Origin: Geminicoccus harenae
GTDB taxonomy: Bacteria > Pseudomonadota > Alphaproteobacteria > Geminicoccales > Geminicoccaceae
DNA: 64,000 bases
Reading direction: 5' to 3'
Assembly (NCBI RefSeq): GCF_019800005.1
Contig: NZ_JABGCL010000009.1
Coordinates: forward strand, 1-64,000
Of this stretch, positions 1 to 7,640 are shown piece after piece. The translations under genes and the position numbers were made by a program. Numbering within the stretch: position 1 is the stretch's first letter; every line of letters starts with the position of its first letter. The notes under the pieces were generated by a model that did no database searches, was not told the DNA's origin, and saw only the letters and a program-made list of their open reading frames with translations.

Positions 1-95
1 CCGTGCTTCCGGCAGATCTCGGCAACCGGCAGCCCGGCCTGACCCTCCTTCAGGATCCCGATGATCTGCTCTTCGCTGAACCGGCTCTTCTTCAT
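1..95 (-). CDS. IS3-family transposase OrfA, N-terminal fragment
   Basis: The ATG is at 95-93 on the minus strand and the frame runs off the window edge. The 31 visible codons start MKKSRFSEEQIIGILKEGQ and continue AGLPVAEICRKHG. This is the classic N-terminus of IS3-family OrfA proteins, whose helix-turn-helix binds the terminal inverted repeat. The ATG is preceded by a purine-rich GGAGACGG (minus strand). OrfA is normally about 90-100 residues and is joined to the DDE transposase OrfB by programmed -1 frameshifting; neither can be checked here. Confidence 0.85.
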   Translation of the reverse strand, partial: MKKSRFSEEQIIGILKEGQAGLPVAEICRKH

Positions 96-157
96 CGTCC
101 GTCTCCTGATCGACGGACCCTAGCTTCAGACCGAGGGCATTTCAGGGGGCAAGGTCA
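1..157 (-). mobile_element. end of an IS3-family insertion sequence
   Basis: The first 157 bases look like the left (orfA-proximal) end of an IS3-family element that continues beyond the window. Read on the minus strand, the element would begin near 157 with TGACCTTGCCCCCTGAAATG. TGACC-type termini are typical of the IS407/IS511-like groups. About 60 nt of leader follow, then the orfA start at 95. The other end and any target duplication lie outside the window, so the exact boundary is inferred from the terminal TGA and the change in base composition just beyond it. Confidence 0.65.
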
Positions 158-420
158 GCCAGCTTGCCGATGATCACGGCGCAAGCACTAGTTCTACTCG
201 CCTTCCACAAGCTGGGCTCTAATACCTGCAATCGACACGCCCCAAGTCACGCAGACCAGCACAACATCTAGCACCTCCTGCGTTACGGCAGGATGAACGC
301 GTGAACGAATATCGCAACATTCATCAGAATAATAATGACGCACGTGATACTGGATGATGCAGACCAAGCGCAACTGAATTAGATGGACTTCCAGACCAAG
401 CTGCTTGAGACCCATACCGT

Positions 421-1197
421 ATGGCGCGAGATATCCAGTTTTGGGAAAAAATTCGTAAAAATCCAGAGCGCTTCTATATTATACACTACTCATCTCAATC
501 ACTTTTCGATGCCGAGGCGGGGGCCTTATCGCCCCGCATAACATCGGTGGTTGTCAGGCATTATCAGAGCGGCCAAACGGTCAGCTTTGCCACCCACACC
601 GTCGCAGAATACCTCGGCATTGGCTTAGATGAGATAGAGTCGCGCTATGACGAAATCGAGAGAGAACTCCTAACGCAGTTCTATAGCTTTGTCATGGATC
701 GGCGAGAAAAATTCTGGATCCACTGGAACATGCGGAATGTCACTTTCGGCTTTGAGCATCTAGAGCACAGATACAGAGTCTTAACCAAGAAGGAACCGCC
801 CAACATACCAATAGAGGTGCGGGTCAACTTGAATGACGCACTCAAGCAGCGATTCGGCAGTGATTATGCACCAGACCCTCGAATGCCCTCGCTGATGAAA
901 CTGAACGGCAGCTTAGTGCAGGGATTTCTTTCTGGAAAATAAGAAGCAGAAGCATTCAAGAGAAAAGACTTTATTCGAATGAATACATCCACGATTTCGA
1001 AAGTAGCTTTCTTCGATTATGTTATAACTGCTGCATTGAAGGGCAAACTTAAGACTTCTGCTCGTGGATTCATCAATACGTTGGACCGCCTCTTAGAGAG
1101 TCGAAAGAACCGCGTACTGACTGCTATTGCTGCCATCGTCGGAATAGTAGTTGGCATTGTCCAGTTAATACTGTGGATCTTTTCCAGTTATGTTTAG
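421..1197 (+). pseudogene. conserved hypothetical protein, split by an in-frame TAA
   Basis: Two ORFs in the same frame (421-942, 173 codons; 979-1197, 72 codons) are separated only by a TAA at 940-942 and 12 sense codons (EAEAFKRKDFIR). Read through the stop, they make one protein of about 257 residues. It has a soluble N-terminal part with acidic and aromatic motifs (FYIIHYSSQSL near the start, WIHWNMRN in the middle), a charged linker and a C-terminal hydrophobic segment (AIAAIVGIVVGIVQLILWIF) that would anchor it in the membrane. I recall uncharacterised proteins with both halves joined, so I call it one gene broken by a nonsense change; function is unknown. Codon use is much AT-richer than all neighbours, and an IS end lies about 260 nt upstream, which suggests horizontal acquisition. 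Two separate genes, or stop-codon readthrough, cannot be excluded. Confidence 0.7.
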
Positions 1198-1244
1198 AGC
1201 GCATACTTCTGCTGATGTAAGCCTGGCGGCGACGGCCGCCTTCC

Positions 1245-2108
1245 TCACTGCGTAAACCGCCTCACCCCCACCACGCACCCCACCACCCCCAGCGTCACCG
1301 CGACCATCGCCAGGCTCACCGGCTCGCCCAGCAGGGTCGCGGCCAGGGCCAGGCCGAAGAAGGGCTGGAGGAGCTGGAGCTGGCCGACGGCGGCGATGCC
1401 GCCCTGGGCCAGGCCGCGGTACCAGAAGATGAAGCCGATCAGCATGCTGAGCAGGGAGACGTAGGCGAGGCCGGCCCAGGCGGCGGGGGTGATGTCGGTG
1501 AAGGTCGGGGGCATGGTGAGGAGGGCCAGGGCGGCCATGGGCGGCAGGGACAGGACCAGGGCCCAGGAGATGACCTGCCAGCCGCCTAAGCGGCGGGACA
1601 GGCGGGCGCCCTCGGCGTAGCCCAGGCCGCAGACCAGGATGGCGAGCAGCATCAGGAGGTCGCCAGTCGGGTTGGTGGTGAGGCCCTGGCTGAGGGCGAA
1701 GCCTACGACCAGGGCGCTGCCGAGGGTGGAGAACAGCCAGAAGGCTGGCCGTGGGCGCTCGCCGGCGCGCAGCACCGCGAACAGGGCGGTGGCCAGCGGC
1801 AGGAGGCCGATGAACACGATCGAGTGGGCGGCGGTGACGTGGCGCAGGGCCAGGGCGGTGAGCAGCGGGAAGCCTACCACCACGCCCAGGGCGACGATGA
1901 CCAGCGGGAGGAGGTCGGTGCGGGCCGGGTGCGGCAGGCGGAACAGGCGGACCAGGGCCAGCGCCAGGATGCCGGCGACGGTGGCGCGAGCCACGGTCAG
2001 GAAGACCGGGTCGAAGTCCAGGACGGCCACGCGCGTGGCCGGCAGGGAGCCGCTGAAGATCAGCACGCCCAGCAGGCCGTTCAGCCAGGCCCCCATCGTC
2101 CGCTCCAT
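1245..2108 (-). CDS. EamA/DMT-superfamily transporter
   Basis: A hydrophobic protein of about 287 residues with about ten predicted membrane helices arranged as two EamA repeats, the usual size of drug/metabolite transporters. The N-terminal repeat starts at the LNGLLGVLIFSGSLPATRVAV segment. The second repeat includes the helix LAYVSLLSMLIGFIFWYRGL and ends in a GE-containing last hairpin (LLGEPVSLAM). I chose the ATG at 2108 because GAGGGGACGG precedes it closely; an ATG at 2150 would run towards the operator region. It is divergent from a MocR-type regulator, an arrangement in which the regulator usually controls the adjacent exporter gene. The substrate cannot be read from the sequence; an amine, amino acid or vitamin-B6-related compound is plausible by context. 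Confidence 0.9.
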   Translation of the reverse strand: MERTMGAWLNGLLGVLIFSGSLPATRVAVLDFDPVFLTVARATVAGILALALVRLFRLPHPARTDLLPLVIVALGVVVGFPLLTALALRHVTAAHSIVFIGLLPLATALFAVLRAGERPRPAFWLFSTLGSALVVGFALSQGLTTNPTGDLLMLLAILVCGLGYAEGARLSRRLGGWQVISWALVLSLPPMAALALLTMPPTFTDITPAAWAGLAYVSLLSMLIGFIFWYRGLAQGGIAAVGQLQLLQPFFGLALAATLLGEPVSLAMVAVTLGVVGCVVGVRRFTQ

Positions 2109-2182
2109 CCGTCCCCTCGCCTTTCCCGGCATGACAGCCGGCGGCACCATGGCGGCGCGGCACTGGCAGCGCCAGGGACGGT

Positions 2183-2210
2183 CCCATACAGTCGGACGAA
2201 ACTGTATGGG
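2183..2210. promoter_or_regulatory. perfect inverted repeat, candidate MocR operator
   Basis: CCCATACAGT (2183-2192) and ACTGTATGGG (2201-2210) are perfect 10-bp inverted arms separated by 8 nt. The element sits 18 nt upstream of the MocR start and about 75 nt upstream of the transporter start, in the divergent intergenic region. It is AT-richer than its surroundings and well placed to be the regulator's own binding site. The assignment as operator is inference from position and symmetry. Confidence 0.7.
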
Positions 2211-2227
2211 TACGGAGAGCCCTACGG

Positions 2228-3625
2228 ATGCTGCGCGCGGCGGAGAGCAGGAGCCGGACCGAACAGGTGATGGCGGCGGTGCGCCGGAAGATCGCCGGGC
2301 GCAGGCTGGGGCAAGGCGCCAGGCTGCCCTCGATCCGGGCGCTCGCCGGGACCATGGGCGTGTCGACCTCGACCGTGGTCGAGGCCTATGAGCGGCTGGC
2401 GGCCGAGGGCCTGATCCGGGCGCGGCCAGGGGCCGGCTTCTTCGTGGCCGGGCCGCCGGCGCCGCTGGCGCTGGCGGAGCTGGGGCCGAAGCTCGACCGG
2501 GCGATCGACCCGTTCTGGGTGTCCCGCCAGGCGCTGGATGCGGGGGTGGCCATGCTCAAGCCCGGCTGCGGCTGGCTGCCGCCGGACTGGCTGCCGGAGG
2601 CGGCGCTGCGCCGGGCGCTGCGCGGCCAGGCGCGGGCGGAGTCGGCCGATCTCGGCGAGTATGCGGTGCCGCTCGGGCTGGCGGCGCTGCGCCAGCATCT
2701 GGCGCGCCGGCTGGCCCAGCACGGGATCGAGGCGGCGCCCGGCCAGATCCTGCTGACCGAATCCGGGACCGGCGCCATCGACCTCGTCTGCCGCTTCCTC
2801 CTGGAGCCGGGCGATGCGGTGCTGGTCGACGATCCCTGCTACTTCAACTTCCTGGCCCTGCTGCGCGCGCACCGGGCGCGGGTGGTCGGCGTGCCGATGA
2901 CGCCGACGGGGCCGGATCTTGCCCGGTTCGCGCAGGCGATCGAGGCGCACCGGCCGCGCCTCTATCTGACCAACTCCGCGATCCACAACCCGACCGGGGC
3001 CAGCCTGTCGCCGGTCGTGGCCCACCGGCTGCTGACGCTGGCGGATGCGGGCGGGCTCACCGTGGTCGAGGACGACATCTTCGGCGACCTCGCGACTGGT
3101 CCGGTCACGCGGCTGGCCGCCTTCGACGGGCTGCGCCGCGTCGTCCACGTCGGCAGCTTCTCCAAGACGCTGTCGGCGGCCCTGCGCTGCGGCTTCATCG
3201 CCGCCCGGCCGGACTGGATCGAGGGCCTGGTCGACCTGAAGCTCGCGACCTCGTTCAGCGGCGGCCGGCTGGCGGAGGGGGTGGTGCTGCGGCTCCTGCT
3301 CGACGGCAGCTATCGGCGCCATCTGGGCGGGCTGCACGCCCGCCTCGCCCGTGCCCGCGACCTGACGCTGCGCCGCCTGGCGGAGCTGGGCATCGAGCCC
3401 TGGCTGGAGCCGTCCGCCGGCATGTTCCTCTGGTGCCGCCTGCCCGACGGGCTCGATGCCGCCGCCGTGGCGCGGCGGGCGCTGGAGGAGGACGTGGTGC
3501 TGGCGCCGGGCAATGTCTTCAGCATCGGCCAGACCGCCGGCGGCTTTCTGCGCTTCAACGTCGCGCAGTGTGCCGAGCCGCAGGCATTTGCCGTGCTGGC
3601 CGGGGCAATGCGGGCAGCCGGCTGA
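2228..3625 (+). CDS. MocR/PdxR-type GntR-family transcriptional regulator with aminotransferase domain
   Basis: 465 residues. An N-terminal GntR winged helix (about residues 8-75, with LPSIRALAGTMGVSTSTVVEAYERL as recognition region; RARPGAGFFV as wing) is followed by a fold-type I aminotransferase domain (about residues 100-465). The PLP-binding lysine lies in the motif VHVGSFSKTLSAALRCGF, and the TNSAIHNPTG loop, which contacts the cofactor in this fold, is present. MocR proteins use PLP or aldimines as effectors rather than for catalysis. GGAGAGCC lies 7-8 nt before the ATG. It probably regulates the divergent EamA transporter and itself through the palindrome at 2183-2210. Confidence 0.92.
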   Translation: MLRAAESRSRTEQVMAAVRRKIAGRRLGQGARLPSIRALAGTMGVSTSTVVEAYERLAAEGLIRARPGAGFFVAGPPAPLALAELGPKLDRAIDPFWVSRQALDAGVAMLKPGCGWLPPDWLPEAALRRALRGQARAESADLGEYAVPLGLAALRQHLARRLAQHGIEAAPGQILLTESGTGAIDLVCRFLLEPGDAVLVDDPCYFNFLALLRAHRARVVGVPMTPTGPDLARFAQAIEAHRPRLYLTNSAIHNPTGASLSPVVAHRLLTLADAGGLTVVEDDIFGDLATGPVTRLAAFDGLRRVVHVGSFSKTLSAALRCGFIAARPDWIEGLVDLKLATSFSGGRLAEGVVLRLLLDGSYRRHLGGLHARLARARDLTLRRLAELGIEPWLEPSAGMFLWCRLPDGLDAAAVARRALEEDVVLAPGNVFSIGQTAGGFLRFNVAQCAEPQAFAVLAGAMRAAG

Positions 3626-4008
3626 CGGCACGATCGGCCCGGGCGGCCCCGTATCACATCGAGCATTGGCATCCGTGCGGCATCCGCAGCCGGCGGGCTG
3701 CCTGACGCCTGACGCTCGGTCGTCATCGACGATCGGCGGCTTCGCCGAACAAGATCAATGCTGCTGATTCGAGAATAAGCAGGGCTGATTTACCCACGAG
3801 ACGGTGCCGGCGCGCCGCATCCGGCCGGGCGGTCGACCAGCCGTCAGGTGCTCTACGCCATGGCCGATGGGAACGGAGCATGAACCGGGGAACCGGGTCG
3901 GCCTGTGCCGGCCGGCTGATCAGGCAGCGGCGCGGGCCGGCTGCCGACATCCTTGTCAGCGGAAGGGGTCGATGAAGGCCGGCGGCGGATGCCCCGCAGC
4001 CAGCCCGG
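3626..4008. other. gene-free stretch between the MocR gene and the Srf-type operon
   Basis: No credible gene was found in this 383-nt stretch. It lies between the 3' ends of two convergent units. It holds a small hairpin (TCGGCG-GCTT-CGCCGA, 3733-3748) within an AT-richer patch (about 3720-3800), without a clear poly-T run. The small ORFs here lack ribosome binding sites and have no recognisable products. Confidence 0.5.
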
Positions 4009-4980
4009 TCACCAGAGCAGGATGGTGGCACCGCCCACGCAGAGCACGACCGCTACGCCCAGGAGCGGGACGAGCAGCGAGCGGCGGTGCGGGCGCTCGG
4101 GCAGAGGGTCCACGCCCGGCTGGTCGGGCACCAGCCGGGCCACCAGATGGTCGGGGTCCAGCACGAGCTCGCCCTGCCCGGCCTCGGCCAGGACGGCGTG
4201 GGGCAGGCCGAAGATCAGGCTGTCCGGCCGGGGACCGGCGATCTGCTCGCCGTAGGGGTGGCCGTCCAGGGCCTGGACCACCGTGTCGCCGCCGGGCGTC
4301 ACCCTGAAGCGCAGCCGGGGCGGCGGGCCGTCCGGATCGCGCCCGACGATCCGGCCCTGGCCGTCCTGGTCCAGCAGCAGCGTGCCCCGGAACGCGCGGG
4401 CGAACGCCTCGAACGGGATGCCCGGCAGCCCCTCACCCGGTTCCGGCCGGGGCGGCGGCTCGCCGGCCGACGGGTCCAGGACCCGCAGCATGACCCGGCG
4501 CCCGGGCGTGACCACGAAGGCGAACAGGACGGGGGCGGCGCGCACCGGCAGGGGCGGCAGGCCGGGATCGGGTGGCGGCGGCCTCCGCGGCCGCGGCGGG
4601 CGCGGCGGGCGCGGTGCTGCCGGCGCCGGGGCCAGGGCGCCCGGCCCGTAGCTCGGCACCACGCCTTCCCAGCTCACCTTGCAGACGATGTCGTAGCCCG
4701 GGAGCTGGATCTCGACGACCGCGAACTCCGGGATGGCGTCCACCACCTCGCGGCCGACCAGGATCGTCAGGGTCTGCCCGTCATGCTCGACATCGAGCGG
4801 GTGGAAGCGGTGCTCGGCGACCTGCCAGCCGGCCGGGCCCAGCCAGGGGGTGGCCGGGTCGCTGCCGCGCACGGTGAACCAGGCCGGCCGGTCCATCGCC
4901 GCCACCGGCGCGAAGGACAGGCGCGCCCGCCCGCCCCCGCCGGCATCGGCATCCTCCAGACGTGCCCGGACCTCGCGCAT
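4009..4980 (-). CDS. tail-anchored hypothetical protein of the Srf-type operon
   Basis: 323 residues, unrecognised. The first 110 or so residues look like a compact domain. A Pro/Arg-rich low-complexity linker (about residues 118-145) follows, then a second domain with a β-rich pattern (PVLFAFVVTPGRRVMLRVLD onward) and finally a C-terminal transmembrane tail (SLLVPLLGVAVVLCVGGATI) ending two residues from the stop. This predicts a cytoplasmic protein tail-anchored in the inner membrane. The ATG at 4980 overlaps the TGA of the SrfC-like gene, with CAGGAG just upstream; a GTG at 4983 is an alternative. It is the last gene of the five-gene minus-strand operon, so it is likely translationally coupled to and working with the SrfB/SrfC-like proteins. 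No enzyme motif is visible. Confidence 0.8.
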   Translation of the reverse strand: MREVRARLEDADAGGGGRARLSFAPVAAMDRPAWFTVRGSDPATPWLGPAGWQVAEHRFHPLDVEHDGQTLTILVGREVVDAIPEFAVVEIQLPGYDIVCKVSWEGVVPSYGPGALAPAPAAPRPPRPPRPRRPPPPDPGLPPLPVRAAPVLFAFVVTPGRRVMLRVLDPSAGEPPPRPEPGEGLPGIPFEAFARAFRGTLLLDQDGQGRIVGRDPDGPPPRLRFRVTPGGDTVVQALDGHPYGEQIAGPRPDSLIFGLPHAVLAEAGQGELVLDPDHLVARLVPDQPGVDPLPERPHRRSLLVPLLGVAVVLCVGGATILLW

Positions 4981-7640
4981 CACTCCTGCCTACCCGGGGA
5001 TTGCCCGCCCAGCCGGTCGAGCAGCGCGCCCAGCCGACGGTTCTGCTCGACATCGACGAGGCCGCCCTGGCCCCAGGCGGCATTGTCGCTCGTGAGCAGG
5101 CGCAAGGCGAGCAGCCAGAAGCGGGCGCGCTCGAAGCGGCCGGCGAGCGACTGGCCCTTGTCGGCGGCCAGCTCCGGCAGCTCGCCCACGGCGAGCGGGC
5201 GCGGCCGCGGCAGGCGCGGCACGTCCGGCCGGTCCGGCGGCTGGAGGTCGGTGCCCAGCAGGTTGACCATCCGGTCGATCACCAGCCCGCTGCCCATGGC
5301 GACCCGGTGCATCACGTCGCCCGCCGTCTGGGCGAACGCCTCGGTGGCCCGCACCTGGGCCTCGACCTTCTGGGCCACCTCGAAACGCCTAGCCCCCACG
5401 GCGAGCTCGCTCACCACCGCGCGGAACGCCTCGCAGGTGAGGCCGAACTGCCGGGCCAGCTCCTCGTCGCCGGCCTTGCGCTCCAGATCGTCCAGCCAGA
5501 CCTGGACCGCGGCATCGCCGAACCGGGTGGGCGGGCGGTGAACCCCGTCGTCCTGCCGGCGCAGGCCCAGGACCGGCCGGTTCGACCCGACCAGGCCCAT
5601 GCCCCCGCCCATGCCCTGCCGGCGCGCGATCTCCAAGAAGCGCTGGCCCAGCCGGGCGGTGCTCACCTGCAGCTCGGCCAGGAACGGCCCGAACATGGTC
5701 GGCCGGTGCTCGAACGCATCCAGCACCGGCTCGATCGCGGCCAGGCGCTGCTCGACCCGGCGCACGAGGTCGCCGGCCTCGTGGAAGGCGGCCAGCTCGC
5801 TGCGCAGCTCCTGGGCCAGCACCGCGACCCGGGGAGCGATCTGGTCGTATTTCAGGTCCGGGTCGCAGGCTGGGGCCAGATGCTCGGCGAGCAGGCGGAT
5901 GCCGCCGTCGTTCAGCGCCAGCATGGCCTCCCACTTTTCCGCCGGCAGAGCGACGTGGGTGCGCACCATGGGATCGGCCAAAAAGGCCTGGCGGTAGCGG
6001 GCGAGGAGTTCCGCCTTGTCCGGGCGCAGCCGGCGCTCGGGCGGCATCACCCCGTCCGGCAGGCCGGGAACCTCCTCGTAGTCGAACAGGTCCTCGCGCT
6101 TGATGCCCTTGGGGTTGCGGATGAAGAACAGGTTGGTGAAGGGCTGGCCCGGCAGCCACTGGCGGATCCAGCCCGAGAACTTGCCGATGCTGCTGTCCAG
6201 CCGGTTGGCGATGGACGGCTCGGGTGCGGTGCCGGTGCTGAAGTCGAACAGCTTGTCGGCCTTGGTCAGGCAGAAGAACAGGCTGGTGCGCTGGTTGGGC
6301 CTGGCGGCGCGCGCCTCCGGGTCCGGCCCGTGGGTGACGCTCACCCAGTCCTGGATCAGCTCCGGCAGCTTGGCGACGTCCTGGTTGCTGTCGCCCACGC
6401 AGAGCAGCATCGTGTTGAGGTCGAGGTCGGCCGCGTACTTGTCGAACAGCACGGCGACCTTGCCGCGCAGGAAGCAGTAGGCGCGCGCCTGCGGCTTGTC
6501 CTTGGCACGCAGCAGCCGGTCCGGCGTGGAATCCTCGCGCGAGCGCGCACCGGGGAAGTCCAGCAGGTCGGTATGGGCGAAGAACGGCCAGGCGGGCTCG
6601 TCCAGCACCACGCGCAGCTCGGCCGTGAGTGCCGTCACCACCGGCTTGCGCAGGCGCACGGGCGGGCGGCCGGGCACCAGGACCGGGACGGGCTCGGCGG
6701 CAGCCGCGTCCTTGGAATCCAGGCCCAGCAGCGTGTCGACATGGACGAGGCTGCGGGTTCGCTCGGTGATCGTATCGAGCGGGACATAGGCGAAGTCCGG
6801 GGCACCCTGCCCGGCATCGCCCAATTGGTCGAGCGCGTCCTTGAGCTCGCGGTAGAGGGCGGTGAACTCCGGCAGCTCGCCCCAGAGCGGCGCCAGGAGC
6901 TCGGTCCGGTCGCCGGCGGCGAGGTAGGGCAGCACCGCCTCGGCCAGCGCCCAGTAGCGCTGGGCCAAGGGGCCGCCCCGCTCGGCCAGGTGGTGGCGCG
7001 GCAGGCTGTGGGCCAGATAGGCCCGCAGCTCGAACACATCCTCCAGCTCCAGTGGGTCGACCTGCTGGCCGCGCCGGCGCTGGGGCATGGTGGCCTCGAG
7101 CGCGGCCAGGCGCTCGCTGCTGAACGCCTGCTCCCCATCCGCCTGGCCGCCCAGGTCGAACACGAAGGCGTTGGCCAGGATCTTGACGATGTCGATCTCG
7201 CGCAGGAGCCGCAGCACCACCGGATGGCCGGGCGGGGTGGCGTGCGGGCGGATCGAGAAGCGGGTGACCACGCCCGTGGTCTCCTTGCCCCCCTGCGGGT
7301 TCACCTCCTCCAGGAAGTCGCGGCGCACCACCTCGTCGCCGCTGCCGAACAGCACCTTGGCCGGGCGGCCCACCGGCGTGATCAGGCTGCCGATCAGGAA
7401 GGACTTGCCCGCCTGGCTGGCGCCGAACACGCCCACCGACATCGGCCGCTCGGCGGCATTGGCCAGCCGGCGCGCGTCCACCGCATGCCGGCGGCAGGTG
7501 CGCTCCAGCGCGTCCAGCCGGTTGCCGACCAGGCCCGGATTGTCGCGAAACCAGGCCAGGCCCTCGACGGCGGTCCGGGCCAGCATCCGGGCCCGGTTCG
7601 CGAGGTCCTGGTCCTTTGGGCGGGTGGTGCTCTCGGTCAC
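4980..7640 (-). CDS. SrfC-like P-loop GTPase-type protein (putative virulence factor family)
   Basis: 886 residues from a GTG at 7640 that overlaps the upstream TGA. It belongs by order and motifs to the SrfC family of 'putative virulence effector' proteins. A P-loop GASQAGKS lies at residues 73-80, a Walker B/G3-like motif LLDFPG at about 359-364, and a G4-like TKAD at about 459-462. The spacing is much larger than in small GTPases and resembles large dynamin-like or bacterial GTPase-like proteins. The C-terminal half is helical and charged (several long amphipathic stretches), with no membrane segment seen. Known SrfABC clusters are linked to host interaction in enterobacteria, but the biochemical role is unsettled. 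GTP rather than ATP use is inferred from the TKAD motif. Confidence 0.85.
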   Translation of the reverse strand: MTESTTRPKDQDLANRARMLARTAVEGLAWFRDNPGLVGNRLDALERTCRRHAVDARRLANAAERPMSVGVFGASQAGKSFLIGSLITPVGRPAKVLFGSGDEVVRRDFLEEVNPQGGKETTGVVTRFSIRPHATPPGHPVVLRLLREIDIVKILANAFVFDLGGQADGEQAFSSERLAALEATMPQRRRGQQVDPLELEDVFELRAYLAHSLPRHHLAERGGPLAQRYWALAEAVLPYLAAGDRTELLAPLWGELPEFTALYRELKDALDQLGDAGQGAPDFAYVPLDTITERTRSLVHVDTLLGLDSKDAAAAEPVPVLVPGRPPVRLRKPVVTALTAELRVVLDEPAWPFFAHTDLLDFPGARSREDSTPDRLLRAKDKPQARAYCFLRGKVAVLFDKYAADLDLNTMLLCVGDSNQDVAKLPELIQDWVSVTHGPDPEARAARPNQRTSLFFCLTKADKLFDFSTGTAPEPSIANRLDSSIGKFSGWIRQWLPGQPFTNLFFIRNPKGIKREDLFDYEEVPGLPDGVMPPERRLRPDKAELLARYRQAFLADPMVRTHVALPAEKWEAMLALNDGGIRLLAEHLAPACDPDLKYDQIAPRVAVLAQELRSELAAFHEAGDLVRRVEQRLAAIEPVLDAFEHRPTMFGPFLAELQVSTARLGQRFLEIARRQGMGGGMGLVGSNRPVLGLRRQDDGVHRPPTRFGDAAVQVWLDDLERKAGDEELARQFGLTCEAFRAVVSELAVGARRFEVAQKVEAQVRATEAFAQTAGDVMHRVAMGSGLVIDRMVNLLGTDLQPPDRPDVPRLPRPRPLAVGELPELAADKGQSLAGRFERARFWLLALRLLTSDNAAWGQGGLVDVEQNRRLGALLDRLGGQSPGRQE

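Noticed and set aside
194-415. 73-codon minus-strand ORF in the AT-rich island
   Set aside because: Cys/Val-rich sequence, no clear ribosome binding site or family; too weak to list as a gene.
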